Shown here piece after piece: positions 1-8,590 of a DNA stretch of 64,000 bases. Where the stretch lies: positions 62,001-126,000 of the forward strand of contig CAZRVN010000005.1 of NCBI GenBank assembly GCA_964603595.1. The letters are read 5' to 3'. The translations under genes and the position numbers were made by a program. The stretch is from JAQVEM01 sp964603595. Lineage in GTDB: Bacteria > Actinomycetota > Humimicrobiia > Humimicrobiales > Humimicrobiaceae. The notes under the pieces were generated by a model. It saw only the letters and a program-made list of their open reading frames with translations. It was not told the DNA's origin and did not search any database. Positions within the stretch are counted from its first letter, which is position 1. Each line of letters begins with the position of its first letter.

Positions 1-977
1 AACTTTAAGAAAGCAGAGAAAGGAGCAGCATTTTTAACCCTCAATATATAATACAGGTCCATTGGCTCAACAGGCAGGCGCGCTTTAAATCTCTGGCTAA
101 AATTTGCCTGATAAATATGGCCGCTGTGGATGTATTCTTTTATTTTAATTACTTTTTTTATATAGCTTCTCTTGCAGATATTTGAATTAAGTTTTATCCC
201 TGAAATATTTCTACTGTAATATTTCTTAATTATATCTTTTCTTATGCTGCCGCTTCTGTCACTCCCACCTTTTAAAATCCTGTAAATCTCCTCTATGCTT
301 AAATTTATTTTCTTTATCAAATCTTTATCTCTTATTTCTAAATCAATATAATCACCTTTATTATATAAAGACAGACGGGTATTTTTAGTCCCTCTAACTT
401 TCTTATCCTGGCTTCGTTTGTCCCTCAAAGGGAAATTCTTTATAAAATACCATTTTCTTTCCCTGTGGCTATAAGCCAGAAGTCTGTCATAATATGTAAG
501 ATAAAATAAGGGGATTCCAATGTCATCAACCGCACTGCATGGAAGAGTTTCAATATAATTTTTTAAGTCGTATGAGAAATAACCCATAAATCCTCCCCTG
601 AAATCAGGGAGCTTCTCCTCAATACTTTTTGTTACCTTTTTTACCCTTCCCTTATCTATATAAGTAACCTTTATATTTGTTGTATCATACCCTGGAAAAC
701 CATAGATATATTCCCTTATATTCTGCTTTAAAAAAGATAAAGGATGCTGGTAGGAATAGTAACTTACTCCTGAAGAAGTGCTTGCAAATTCGTTTCTGTA
801 ACCCCAGCTTCTTATAACTATTTTCGGATTCCAGGCAATGTAAGAAAATTTAGAATATTTGCTCCCGGCAAGGCTGCTGTCCAGAAAACAAATGAAGTCA
901 GCATTTCTTAATATATAAGCTGCATCCTGGGGCTGAATTTCTAAATTAACAGCTGAAATTGTGGAAAGGATTTTCAT
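1..977 (-). CDS. Chorismate-binding enzyme, component I (PabB/TrpE type), 3' end outside the window
   Basis: About 325 codons are visible and the gene runs off the left edge. The start ATG overlaps the stop of the upstream glutamine amidotransferase (ATGA), so the two are translationally coupled subunits. The N-terminal half contains SYIAWNPKIVI, and the segment near the edge reads IKEYIHSGHIYQANFSQRF, the opening of the chorismate-binding catalytic domain. Component I uses ammonia from component II to aminate chorismate. The residues that separate aminodeoxychorismate synthase (PIKGT) from anthranilate synthase (PIAGT) lie beyond the window, so folate (PabB) or tryptophan (TrpE) cannot be decided here. 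No other trp or folate gene is visible nearby. Confidence 0.85.
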   Translation of the reverse strand, partial: MKILSTISAVNLEIQPQDAAYILRNADFICFLDSSLAGSKYSKFSYIAWNPKIVIRSWGYRNEFASTSSGVSYYSYQHPLSFLKQNIREYIYGFPGYDTTNIKVTYIDKGRVKKVTKSIEEKLPDFRGGFMGYFSYDLKNYIETLPCSAVDDIGIPLFYLTYYDRLLAYSHRERKWYFIKNFPLRDKRSQDKKVRGTKNTRLSLYNKGDYIDLEIRDKDLIKKINLSIEEIYRILKGGSDRSGSIRKDIIKKYYSRNISGIKLNSNICKRSYIKKVIKIKEYIHSGHIYQANFSQRFKARLPVEPMDLYYILRVKNAAPFSAFLK

Positions 978-1600
978 AAATTTATGAAGTTCTTAAGTAT
1001 TTTCAATCCCTGCGGCGTCAGGAAGGATTCGGGATGAAATTGTATTCCTTCCAGCTTAAAATTTTTATGTCTTACTCCCATTACAATACCGTCTTCAGTA
1101 TAAGCAGTCACTTCAAGTGAAGATGGAATAGAATCTTCTTTTAAAATAAGAGAATGATATCTTGCAGCTTCAAATGGGTTTTTTACGCCGGTAAAAATGG
1201 TTTTCTCATCATGGTGAATTAAAGATGTCTTGCCATGAATTACTATCCCTGAATTAATAACTTCTGCACCAAATATTTCTCCAATACACTGGTGTCCGAG
1301 GCATACTCCCAGTATGGGTATTTCCTTATAAAAATTTTTTATTATTTCCTTTGACATACCGGCATCTTCCGGCCTTCCAGGACCGGGTGAAATTACTATT
1401 CTTGATGGAGACATATTTTTGATTTCATCCACAGTTACTTTATTATTTCTCCTGACCACGATATTTTCCCCCAGAATTCCCAGGTACTGGACCAGGTTAA
1501 AAGTAAAGGAATCATAATTATCTATCATAAGTATGCCTATTTTTTTTGTTCTGGTTATAGTTTTCATAATCTCATTAAATTCATTTTTAATAATTCCCAT
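974..1600 (-). CDS. pabA: Glutamine amidotransferase, component II (PabA/TrpG)
   Basis: Class-I glutaminase subunit giving ammonia to the chorismate-binding partner downstream. Visible motifs: MIDNYDSFTFNLVQ at residue 25, SPGPG oxyanion region near 71-75, the nucleophile elbow GVCLGHQ with Cys100, and the FHPES His-Glu pair near the C-terminus. PabA/TrpG proteins normally begin directly at the IDNYDSF strand, so the first 11-24 residues are probably untranslated. Met12 (position 1567) or Met25 (1528) are the likelier starts, although none has a strong ribosome binding site. The stop overlaps the partner's ATG. The symbol is provisional because TrpG and dual-function PabA look the same. Confidence 0.85.
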   Translation of the reverse strand: MGIIKNEFNEIMKTITRTKKIGILMIDNYDSFTFNLVQYLGILGENIVVRRNNKVTVDEIKNMSPSRIVISPGPGRPEDAGMSKEIIKNFYKEIPILGVCLGHQCIGEIFGAEVINSGIVIHGKTSLIHHDEKTIFTGVKNPFEAARYHSLILKEDSIPSSLEVTAYTEDGIVMGVRHKNFKLEGIQFHPESFLTPQGLKILKNFINL

Positions 1601-1759
1601 TAATTTTCATCTATATTAATCTAAAAATATATCTTATCTGGCTTAAATTAAATTATATTAGAAGCAGGGAAAAATCTCAAAAATAATTATTATATCTAAA
1701 ATTAGAGTCACTTCTGCCCGATTTGATAAATTACCAGCTTAAGGTTAAAATCTTAAATT

Positions 1760-2683
1760 ATGATAAAGGTAAAAAATCTTACAAGAAAGTTTGAAGATAT
1801 TACTGCAGTAGAAAATATCTCATTTGATATCGGCGAGAGTGAAATCTTTGGGTTCCTGGGACCAAATGGTGCAGGAAAAACTACAACAATAAGGATGCTC
1901 TCAACTATTATTTCCCCAACTTCAGGCAGCATAAATATAGATAACAGAGACACCAAAAGCGGCGGTGAACATATAAGGTCAATAATCGGTCTTCTTACCG
2001 AGTCCCCGGGATTATACGAAAAAATATCAGCTTATGCTAACCTTGACTATTTCTCCAGCTTTTACGATATAACACCTGAAAGAAGAAGAAAAAACATTGA
2101 AAAATATCTTAAAATGTTTGGACTATGGGAAAGAAAAGATGACCTTGCCGGTACCTATTCCAAAGGTATGAAACAGAAACTTGCATTATCCCGTGCCCTC
2201 GTACATGAACCAAAGATACTGTTTTTAGATGAGCCAACTGCGGGGCTTGACCCTGAAAGTGCTTATATGGTAAGAAATTTCATTGAAAGCTTAAAAAAAG
2301 AAAAAACTACTGTTTTCCTATGCACCCATAACCTTGAGGAAGCGTCTAACCTCTCCGACAGGGTCTGTATAATAAAAAGAAAGATCATTAGAATTGCTAC
2401 CCTTGATGAGCTGCAAAACAGCAGTGAAAATAAAATAGTTGAAATTATATTCAAGGATAAAGCAGAAAAATACATAAAACTCCTGGAAGAAATTAACGAA
2501 TTAAAAGATATTAAGATAGATGATAATAAAGCAACAGTGGCAATTGAGAAACCCGAAACCTCCAACCCGGAGATTATTAAAAAACTTACGGTTAACGGTG
2601 CCCAAATCCTTTATTTTAATGAAGTAAAGGCAACTCTTGAGGAGATATATCTTGGTTTAATAAAAGATGAAGAGGCAAAATGA
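1760..2683 (+). CDS. ABC-2 type exporter, ATP-binding subunit
   Basis: ATPase of a multidrug/Na+-type exporter (NatA/DrrA family). It shows Walker A GPNGAGKTT at residues 34-42, the signature YSKGMKQKLALSRAL, Walker B ILFLDEPTAGLDP and the H-loop THN. The length, 307 residues, is usual, with a C-terminal extension of about 90 residues after the nucleotide-binding domain, as in DrrA-like proteins. The stop overlaps the start of the permease gene (ATGA), so the pair makes one transporter. It is divergent from pabA across a 159-base AT-rich intergenic stretch. The substrate cannot be read from the sequence. Confidence 0.88.
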   Translation: MIKVKNLTRKFEDITAVENISFDIGESEIFGFLGPNGAGKTTTIRMLSTIISPTSGSINIDNRDTKSGGEHIRSIIGLLTESPGLYEKISAYANLDYFSSFYDITPERRRKNIEKYLKMFGLWERKDDLAGTYSKGMKQKLALSRALVHEPKILFLDEPTAGLDPESAYMVRNFIESLKKEKTTVFLCTHNLEEASNLSDRVCIIKRKIIRIATLDELQNSSENKIVEIIFKDKAEKYIKLLEEINELKDIKIDDNKATVAIEKPETSNPEIIKKLTVNGAQILYFNEVKATLEEIYLGLIKDEEAK

Positions 2684-3471
2684 AAAAAGCAGCTATCATT
2701 TTTAAAAAGGAAATAAAAGAAGTTATAAAAAATAAAAATATATGGTTGTCCACTCTTATAATTATAACTATATTTTCAATTGTGATGCCAGCAGGACTTA
2801 TTCTGGGAAGCGAATCCATATTAGATGACGAGGATACTGCTAACTTTATAAATAAAGCATTTGGCATAGTTGACGAACCCTTAAAAGTGCTTATCGGTTT
2901 TATCTTGAAGCAATTGCTTCTTCTCCTGTTATTTATTCCTGCAATGGTTTCCAGTCTTATCGCACCATCCTCGGTAATTATGGAAAAGGAAAATAATACA
3001 TTGGAGCCGCTTCTGGCAACTCCCATAGGAGCATCCGAGCTTCTTCTGGGAAAAACACTTACAGCTATCATACCATCACTTGTTATTACTACTATTAGCT
3101 TTATTATACTGACAGTAGTTGTTGATATAACAGCATTTATAAAGCTTGGCTATCTTCCCCTGCCCAACCTGGAATGGGTAATAGTCGCATTTATTTTAAG
3201 TCCCATACTGTCCTTTATAATAACCATGATAAGCATTATAGTCTCTTCAAGGTCCACTGACATCAGGAGTGCCCAGGGAATAGGGTCAACAATTATATTG
3301 CCTATTTATCTAATTATAGGACTGCAGCTGGCAGGATTTTTCCTCTTAAGTATAACTTATCTTCTGGTAGGATGCTTGGTACTGCTGGCGGTTTGCCCTT
3401 TTGTCCTGAAGATTGCTGTTAAGGTTTTTGATAGGGAAAATATTATTACAAAATGGAAGATGAAAGCTTAA
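2680..3471 (+). CDS. ABC-2 type exporter, permease subunit
   Basis: Integral membrane partner of the ATPase just upstream, overlapping it by four bases. There are about six hydrophobic segments: a first helix around residues 22-44, a large extracellular loop (SESILDDEDTANF), then five helices. The region PSSVIMEKENNTLEPLLATPI is the conserved cytoplasmic motif of NatB/ABC-2 permeases. At 263 residues it is at the short end of the family. No terminator is obvious after the stop. The substrate is unknown; antibiotics, lipids or sodium are possible from family precedent only. Confidence 0.82.
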   Translation: MKKAAIIFKKEIKEVIKNKNIWLSTLIIITIFSIVMPAGLILGSESILDDEDTANFINKAFGIVDEPLKVLIGFILKQLLLLLLFIPAMVSSLIAPSSVIMEKENNTLEPLLATPIGASELLLGKTLTAIIPSLVITTISFIILTVVVDITAFIKLGYLPLPNLEWVIVAFILSPILSFIITMISIIVSSRSTDIRSAQGIGSTIILPIYLIIGLQLAGFFLLSITYLLVGCLVLLAVCPFVLKIAVKVFDRENIITKWKMKA

Positions 3472-3621
3472 AAACATTCTTTATTTATGCATAAATATCG
3501 GAATATAATTAAATTATATTTAAATTAATTTTTAAATATAATTTTTGCGTTATAGATATCTTCAGATATTGATACACGCATTACCCATTCCAAGATAAAC
3601 CCCGGCGTAGTAAATTATACA

Positions 3622-3651
3622 TTGACAAAAGCTTATAAAAGAGACTATACT
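3622..3651 (+). promoter_or_regulatory. Sigma70-type promoter for the RRM protein gene, with a long leader
   Basis: Perfect TTGACA at 3622-3627 and TATACT at 3646-3651 with an 18-base spacer. The predicted start of transcription is near 3658, leaving a leader of about 120 bases before the ATG at 3778. The rest of the 306-base gap since the ABC permease holds no gene I can support. Confidence 0.65.
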
Positions 3652-3777
3652 TGAATTTCTCTTTTGTTTAATGATATTTTTTATTAAGAGATAAGGTTTT
3701 GTTATTCGCGATTACCTCTCTAAAAAGAAATGTTGTAAAGCTTGGAGAAACTATAATGACAAAAAGGAGGTAAGAGA

Positions 3778-4044
3778 ATGCAAAGTAACAAACTTTATGT
3801 AGGAAATCTAAACTACGCTGTTACTGACAAGCAGTTGGAAGAACTTTTTTCCCAGCACGGACAGATTAAAGAAGTTATCATAATAGGAAATAAGGGATTC
3901 GGATTTGTTGAAATGACAGATGCGTCAGAAGCAGAAAAGGCAAAAGAAGCTTTAGATGGCACATCCTTTGAAGGACGTACGCTAAAAGTTGATGAAGCCC
4001 GTCCCAAAAGAGTAGCAACAGAGAGTAGTTATAGAAGATATTAA
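3778..4044 (+). CDS. Single-RRM RNA-binding protein
   Basis: An 88-residue protein with one RNA recognition motif. RNP2 is LYVGNL at residues 6-11 and RNP1 is KGFGFVEM near 39-46, with the aromatic residues that stack on RNA bases. After the domain only a short basic tail remains (RPKRVATESSYRRY). Bacterial proteins of this size (the cyanobacterial Rbp type) bind RNA in the cytoplasm and are often cold-regulated. A very strong ribosome binding site (AAAGGAGG) precedes the ATG, and the gene has its own promoter, a long leader and a strong terminator, so it is a well-expressed monocistronic unit. Cold regulation is inference from the family and the leader. Confidence 0.9.
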   Translation: MQSNKLYVGNLNYAVTDKQLEELFSQHGQIKEVIIIGNKGFGFVEMTDASEAEKAKEALDGTSFEGRTLKVDEARPKRVATESSYRRY

Positions 4045-4083
4045 ATTAATTGGAATAGTAATTAAATTAGTTTGATAAAATAT

Positions 4084-4114
4084 ATAAAGACCCCGCCTCA
4101 AGCGGGGTCTTTAT
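4084..4114. terminator. Bidirectional intrinsic terminator between the RRM gene and feoB
   Basis: A perfect 13-base-pair inverted repeat (arms 4084-4096 and 4102-4114, loop CTCAA) with a GC-rich core and A/T flanks on both sides. It sits between the convergent RRM gene and feoB and can serve both. Confidence 0.85.
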
Positions 4115-4232
4115 AATTAATGTAAACCTGTATTACTAAAATATATATTGGTTGGCATGAAAATTTCTAAATGCCAATATTGTTTCCCCTCATTATTATA
4201 ACTGTCTAATTACCGGAACCCTCTTATTATTA

Positions 4233-6377
4233 CTAAACAAAGAGCCGCCCTATCTGGAATACCAGAAAAGATACCGTCCATGCGAGAAGCAGGGTGTAAC
4301 CAATCTGGAACAACATCTCTTTTGTACCCGCTTCTTTCCTGAATATAGCCATAGCAGCAAGGCATGGGAAATAAAGCAGGGTAAATAACATGAAATTATA
4401 ACCAACAAGGGGAGTATAGTGTTTATTTAAAGCTGTTTGTAAAGACTCGGACTGACTGTCTGCATCTTCTATACTGTAAAGTGTACCCATAGTGGAAATA
4501 ATCACTTCCTTTGCTGCAATTCCTGAAATAGTGGCCACCGCAATTCTCCAGTCAAAGCCAAGAGGCCTGAAAACTGGCTCCATAAAATGCCCTATTCTGC
4601 CAGCAGCTGAATATACTAGCTTCTCACCGGCCATCTTTGCCTCTATTTCAGATATCCTGCTGTTATATTCATCACCGGTAATCTCCCCATTCTGATTAAG
4701 CAGCTCAATTTCCTCAATCTGGCTCTCATAATCCTGAGAGTAGTTATCCCCTATCATTGGAAAGGTAAATAACACCCACATAAGTACCGATATTGCCAGG
4801 ATTACAGTTCCGGCTTTTTTAATATATTCCCATACTCTTTCCCAGGTATGAATCAGCACCCCTTTAAGTGTTGGCATACGATATGGCGGCAATTCCATAA
4901 CAAATGGTTCTGATTCACCCCTAAATCTTGTCGCCCTTAGCACCTTAGCCGTAATGACAGCCATCAGTACACCTACTAAATAAATTGAAAATATAACATT
5001 TCCTGCTATTTCAGGGAAAAATGCCCCTGCAAACAGTATATATACAGGAAGACGTGCACCGCAGCTCATAAAGGTATTTATGTGCATGGTAACCAGGCGG
5101 TCCCGTTTGTTCTCAAGAATTCTGGAACCCATATAAGCAGGAACCGTACAGCCAAATCCAATGACAAGAGGAATAAAAGATTTCCCATGAAGACCTATCT
5201 TATGCATTACCCTGTCCATAACAAATGCAGCTCTTGCCATATAACCTGAATCTTCAAGAACAGCTATTGCAAAGAAAAGCATTATTATGTTGGGGGTAAA
5301 GGTTATAACTCCTCCTACACCTCCTATTACCCCGTCTACCAGAAGTGACCTTATAAGGCCCTGTGGGGTGATACCTGAAATTAAAGCTCCCAGCTTTTCA
5401 AAACCTAATTCCAACCATCCTACGGGATATTTACCCAGGGAAAATACAAGCTGGAACATAAGCCACATTATAAACAAAAATATTGGTATACCGAATATCC
5501 TGTTTGTAAATATCCTGTCAATCTTCTCGCTCTTATCCAATTTTCCCGTTTCAACTTCCCTGCATGCCTCAAGAAGCGCTCCTTTAATGAAACCATATCT
5601 TGCATCAGCTATTATTACTTCAGGAGAATCCCGCAGTATGCTTTTTATATGATTTATGGAGCTGGTAACTGCCTCTGAAATTTTCTGGTACTTCTCACCT
5701 GCATCCTTCTCTATTGTATCTATTACTTCTTTATCCTGCTCAAGAAGCTTTAATGCAACCCACTTGATATTAAAATTAAAGATATGTATCTTTTCCTTTT
5801 CTAAAGCTGATATGATGTTTGAAATTTCATTTTCTATTTCCTCGCCATATTTTACCTCTATCTTTTTTCTTCTCTCACTTTCCACTGTTTTTATTATCTC
5901 TTCCAGAATCTCCCCTTTTCCTATTCCTTTAGAACCCACAGTTTCTATAATAGATGCTCCCAAAAGCTCCGAAAGTAAACCGATATCAGTTTCTTTTCCG
6001 ATTTTTTTCGCAACATCTGACATATTAAATGCCAGGATAAGAGGTGTGTTAAGCTCTATTAGCTGTACTGCAAAATAGAGGTTTCGATCAAGATTTGAGG
6101 AATCAACAACATCAATAACTACATCCGGCTTTTCGTTGATAATAAAATTTCTGGATACTATTTCTTCCTGGGAATAAGCTGTAAGACTGTAGTTTCCCGG
6201 AAGATCAATAATATTAATCCGGTATCCTTTATATTCGATAACACCTTCTTTTTTTTCTACAGTAACACCGGGATAATTGCCTACATGCTGTCGCAAGCCA
6301 GTTAGATTGTTGAAGATAGTTGTTTTACCTGAATTGGGATTTCCGGTAAGAGCAACGGTTATCTCTTTATTTTGCAT
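4233..6377 (-). CDS. feoB: Ferrous iron transporter FeoB
   Basis: Imports Fe2+ across the cytoplasmic membrane. It has an N-terminal G domain (G1 GNPNSGKTT near residue 12, DLPGNYSL for G3, NMSD for G4), a helical GDI-like spacer, then a membrane domain with the paired Gate motifs, including the Cys in GFGCTVPAYMGSR and the second in MSCGARLPVY. At 714 residues it is full length. The ATG at 6377 follows AGGAG at five bases and overlaps the feoA stop by one base, so I prefer it to the TTG one codon upstream. The feoAB operon is under the DtxR-type operator ahead of feoA. No FeoC is seen. Confidence 0.96.
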   Translation of the reverse strand: MQNKEITVALTGNPNSGKTTIFNNLTGLRQHVGNYPGVTVEKKEGVIEYKGYRINIIDLPGNYSLTAYSQEEIVSRNFIINEKPDVVIDVVDSSNLDRNLYFAVQLIELNTPLILAFNMSDVAKKIGKETDIGLLSELLGASIIETVGSKGIGKGEILEEIIKTVESERRKKIEVKYGEEIENEISNIISALEKEKIHIFNFNIKWVALKLLEQDKEVIDTIEKDAGEKYQKISEAVTSSINHIKSILRDSPEVIIADARYGFIKGALLEACREVETGKLDKSEKIDRIFTNRIFGIPIFLFIMWLMFQLVFSLGKYPVGWLELGFEKLGALISGITPQGLIRSLLVDGVIGGVGGVITFTPNIIMLFFAIAVLEDSGYMARAAFVMDRVMHKIGLHGKSFIPLVIGFGCTVPAYMGSRILENKRDRLVTMHINTFMSCGARLPVYILFAGAFFPEIAGNVIFSIYLVGVLMAVITAKVLRATRFRGESEPFVMELPPYRMPTLKGVLIHTWERVWEYIKKAGTVILAISVLMWVLFTFPMIGDNYSQDYESQIEEIELLNQNGEITGDEYNSRISEIEAKMAGEKLVYSAAGRIGHFMEPVFRPLGFDWRIAVATISGIAAKEVIISTMGTLYSIEDADSQSESLQTALNKHYTPLVGYNFMLFTLLYFPCLAAMAIFRKEAGTKEMLFQIGYTLLLAWTVSFLVFQIGRLFV

Positions 6378-6670
6378 CAAATCTCCTCAACCTGAATTCT
6401 TTCAGCCATTCCTCTTCCAATTGCAAATTTGGTGCCTTTAATAATAACGCATCTCGGGCCTCCCCTGGATGCTCCTGAAATATAAAAAATTTCTCCAGGT
6501 ATAAACCCCATGGCACATAGTCTGGAATTAATTCTATATCCCCCATTAATCCTTACCAGCCTGTATTTTCTTCCAGGTACAGCGTCAGCCATGCTAAAAT
6601 ATTTTTCATGTATTAGCGGAACCCTTCGTGGTCCCCTTATAATATGTTTTCTAAAACCCCATCTTCTCAT
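6377..6670 (-). CDS. feoA: FeoA-domain protein
   Basis: Small SH3-like partner of FeoB, probably binding its cytoplasmic side. The FeoA core starts around PGRKYRLVRINGG and runs to the end (SRLCAMGFIPGEIFYISGAS, then GGPRCVIIKGTKFAIGRGMAERI). About 30 extra residues, strongly basic (RRWGFRKHIIRGPRR), precede the core; FeoA is usually about 75 residues. I chose the ATG at 6670 because GAGG stands nine bases upstream and because a start at 6685 or 6688 would nearly touch the operator. A start at 6592, giving only the core, has no ribosome binding site. Confidence 0.85.
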   Translation of the reverse strand: MRRWGFRKHIIRGPRRVPLIHEKYFSMADAVPGRKYRLVRINGGYRINSRLCAMGFIPGEIFYISGASRGGPRCVIIKGTKFAIGRGMAERIQVEEI

Positions 6671-6689
6671 TTTAACTAGCCTCATCAAT

Positions 6690-6732
6690 ATTAGATATGT
6701 CTAACTTTAATAGGAATGCTTACTTTTGTCAA
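6690..6732 (-). promoter_or_regulatory. feo promoter with DtxR-family operator
   Basis: On the minus strand: TTGACA at 6732-6727, a 17-base spacer, TAAAGT at 6709-6704, then the inverted repeat TTAGA-N4-TCTAA (6691-6704, with one further match on each side) over the expected transcription start. The same layout precedes the neighbouring regulator gene. Binding by that regulator is inferred from the match between the two sites. Confidence 0.72.
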
Positions 6733-6766
6733 GATTTAAAAAGATTTTATTCAATAAATTTTATTA

Positions 6767-7243
6767 TTACTGTCCACATCCATCCTTCTTGCAGCAACTA
6801 CTGGGATGACGGCCATACTTGGCATAATAATTAAAATTCTTAAGCCATGGCGGATTTCCTTCAGGGCATGTATCTATGAACCTTGTAAACTTTATCATCT
6901 TTTTCATAGCTTCCTTACTTATATAATGCTCTATATTGCAAGCATCTTCCTTTGAAGTATCATTACTCACCCCAAGGACCGCCGTTAAAAACTTATATAA
7001 CTCTTTATGTTTGCCATAAACTTCCTTAGCCCGTCTATAACCTTCATCAGTTAATTCCAGATACCCGTATTTCTCATGATTTACAAACCCTCTATTAGTA
7101 AGTTTACCCACAGCATCAACCACTGAAGGTGTTTTTACATCCAGGAATTTAGCAATTTCCTTTACCCTTACCACTTTGTTAGAAAGACTTACAACGTATA
7201 TCGCCTCTATATAATCTTCAAGACTCTGTGATAATTTCATCAT
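6767..7243 (-). CDS. DtxR/MntR-family metal-dependent repressor
   Basis: A 158-residue regulator with an N-terminal winged helix (EDYIEAIYVV, then VKEIAKFLDVKTPSVVDAVGKL as recognition region) followed by the metal-binding/dimerisation domain (ACNIEHYISKEAMKKM). It lacks the C-terminal SH3-like domain of full DtxR, so it has the MntR/TroR layout. The C-terminal tail is rich in cysteine (SSCCKKDGCGQ), which may add a metal or redox site. It lies directly upstream of feoAB on the same strand and has its own promoter carrying the same operator, implying iron-responsive control of feo and autoregulation. Manganese sensing cannot be excluded from sequence. Confidence 0.9.
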   Translation of the reverse strand: MMKLSQSLEDYIEAIYVVSLSNKVVRVKEIAKFLDVKTPSVVDAVGKLTNRGFVNHEKYGYLELTDEGYRRAKEVYGKHKELYKFLTAVLGVSNDTSKEDACNIEHYISKEAMKKMIKFTRFIDTCPEGNPPWLKNFNYYAKYGRHPSSCCKKDGCGQ

Positions 7244-7273
7244 AAAACATCACTTTTTTTTGAATCTAATATT

Positions 7274-7316
7274 GTTAGACAAATCTAACTATAAGCATAA
7301 AAAAAGATTTTGTCAA
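7274..7316 (-). promoter_or_regulatory. dtxR-type regulator promoter with operator
   Basis: On the minus strand: TTGACA at 7316-7311, a 17-base spacer, TATAGT at 7293-7288, then a perfect inverted repeat GTTAGA-N4-TCTAAC at 7274-7289, overlapping the last bases of the -10 box. The operator matches the one at feo in sequence and placement. Confidence 0.75.
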
Positions 7317-7345
7317 ATTCAAAAAACCTGGCCGGATATTAAAAT

Positions 7346-8353
7346 TTATATAATAACCTTATTTCTGCCCTCTGCCTTAGCCTTGTATAGAGCATCATCG
7401 GCATACTTAATAAGCCCCTCCATATTTGTAGAATTGAAGGGAAAACTTGAAACTCCTATACTTATGGTAAGGCTACCTGCTGGCTTCATCATTTCCTCGC
7501 CTTCAAATTTACTCTGGTATACAACTTCCCGCAATCTTTCAGCAAAAACTCTGGCATTTTCTTTATTGGTTTCACTGCATATTACTGAAAATTCTTCTCC
7601 GCCATAACGGTATACCTTGTCTGTATTCCTTTTACTTTCCAGGAAAATTTTTCCAATCCTTTCTAAAACCATATCGCCCCTCTGGTGACCATAAGTATCA
7701 TTATATTTTTTAAAGAAATCAATATCTATCATAAGAAGTGACAGGCTCTTGACATATCTTATAGCCTCATTAAGTGTATTTCTTAAATCAAAATCAAATT
7801 TCCTCCTGTTATAAACACCGGTTAATTCATCTACCACAGTTAATTTTTTTATTTTTTCATAATTAAGTGCCCTCTCTATCGCAACAGAAACTTCATGAGC
7901 AAGTATATTTAAAAAATATTCATGCTTGCTTGAAAACGCATTTGTCTTTTTTGAGTCAATGTAAATAATACCTCTTACTTCATCCTTCACTATAATGGGT
8001 ATGCATATCATGGAGGTTGTCTTTTCTCCCCTGGGGATGCTGTATTTAAAATATGAGCTTTCAATATTGCCTATAAACAATTTATTCTTTGTGGATAATA
8101 TATACTTTATAAGAGGCATTTCTCTTGTAAACTCTACCTGCCTGATACTGTTTCCAAAGCCGATCTCACTTTGAAGCTTGACTTCATCTTCGTCTATAAG
8201 GATTATGGCACATCCATTACAATTAATTACTTTAAATACTTGCTCAACAATTAAGTCGCAGACTTTTTCTAATTCCAGCTCTGATCCAATTGAAATTGCT
8301 ATACCGAAGATAGCTTTTAAAATTTTTAAATCAACACTATCTTTATTATCCAT
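7346..8353 (-). CDS. GAF-GGDEF diguanylate cyclase
   Basis: A soluble 335-residue protein: an N-terminal GAF sensor domain (about residues 10-165) and a C-terminal GGDEF domain (about 175-335). The catalytic loop reads GGEEF, a functional variant, and an RxxD inhibitory site (RNTD) stands five residues before it, so product feedback by c-di-GMP is expected. No membrane segment is seen. The ligand of the GAF domain is not predictable. It follows the metal regulator on the same strand but is separated by about 100 bases including that regulator's promoter, so it is probably a separate unit. Confidence 0.93.
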   Translation of the reverse strand: MDNKDSVDLKILKAIFGIAISIGSELELEKVCDLIVEQVFKVINCNGCAIILIDEDEVKLQSEIGFGNSIRQVEFTREMPLIKYILSTKNKLFIGNIESSYFKYSIPRGEKTTSMICIPIIVKDEVRGIIYIDSKKTNAFSSKHEYFLNILAHEVSVAIERALNYEKIKKLTVVDELTGVYNRRKFDFDLRNTLNEAIRYVKSLSLLMIDIDFFKKYNDTYGHQRGDMVLERIGKIFLESKRNTDKVYRYGGEEFSVICSETNKENARVFAERLREVVYQSKFEGEEMMKPAGSLTISIGVSSFPFNSTNMEGLIKYADDALYKAKAEGRNKVII

Positions 8354-8590
8354 CTTTAATTAATCTTTGAACCAGAATTTCTAATTTTTAGATATAAAAT
8401 AAAATTAATATACTAATTTAATTATAAATCTTAAAAAATTTTTATTCTACTTTTTTACTCTTATACTTATTATAATATAAAAATAATTTAAAAAAATAGC
8501 CATACCTGTATTCAAAAAATGTTTAAATTAAATATTATCGGGTATAATACACTAATAAAAATAAGAATATTAATATATTAAAAATTATCA

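Noticed and set aside
1753..1956. Frames opposite to and inside the ABC, FeoB, operon and Mfd genes
   Set aside because: They are shadows of well-supported genes, with unnatural compositions rich in Ser, Ile and Phe.
5656..6078. Long plus-strand frame in feoB
   Set aside because: It is antisense to the conserved FeoB G domain and spacer and shows no family motif.
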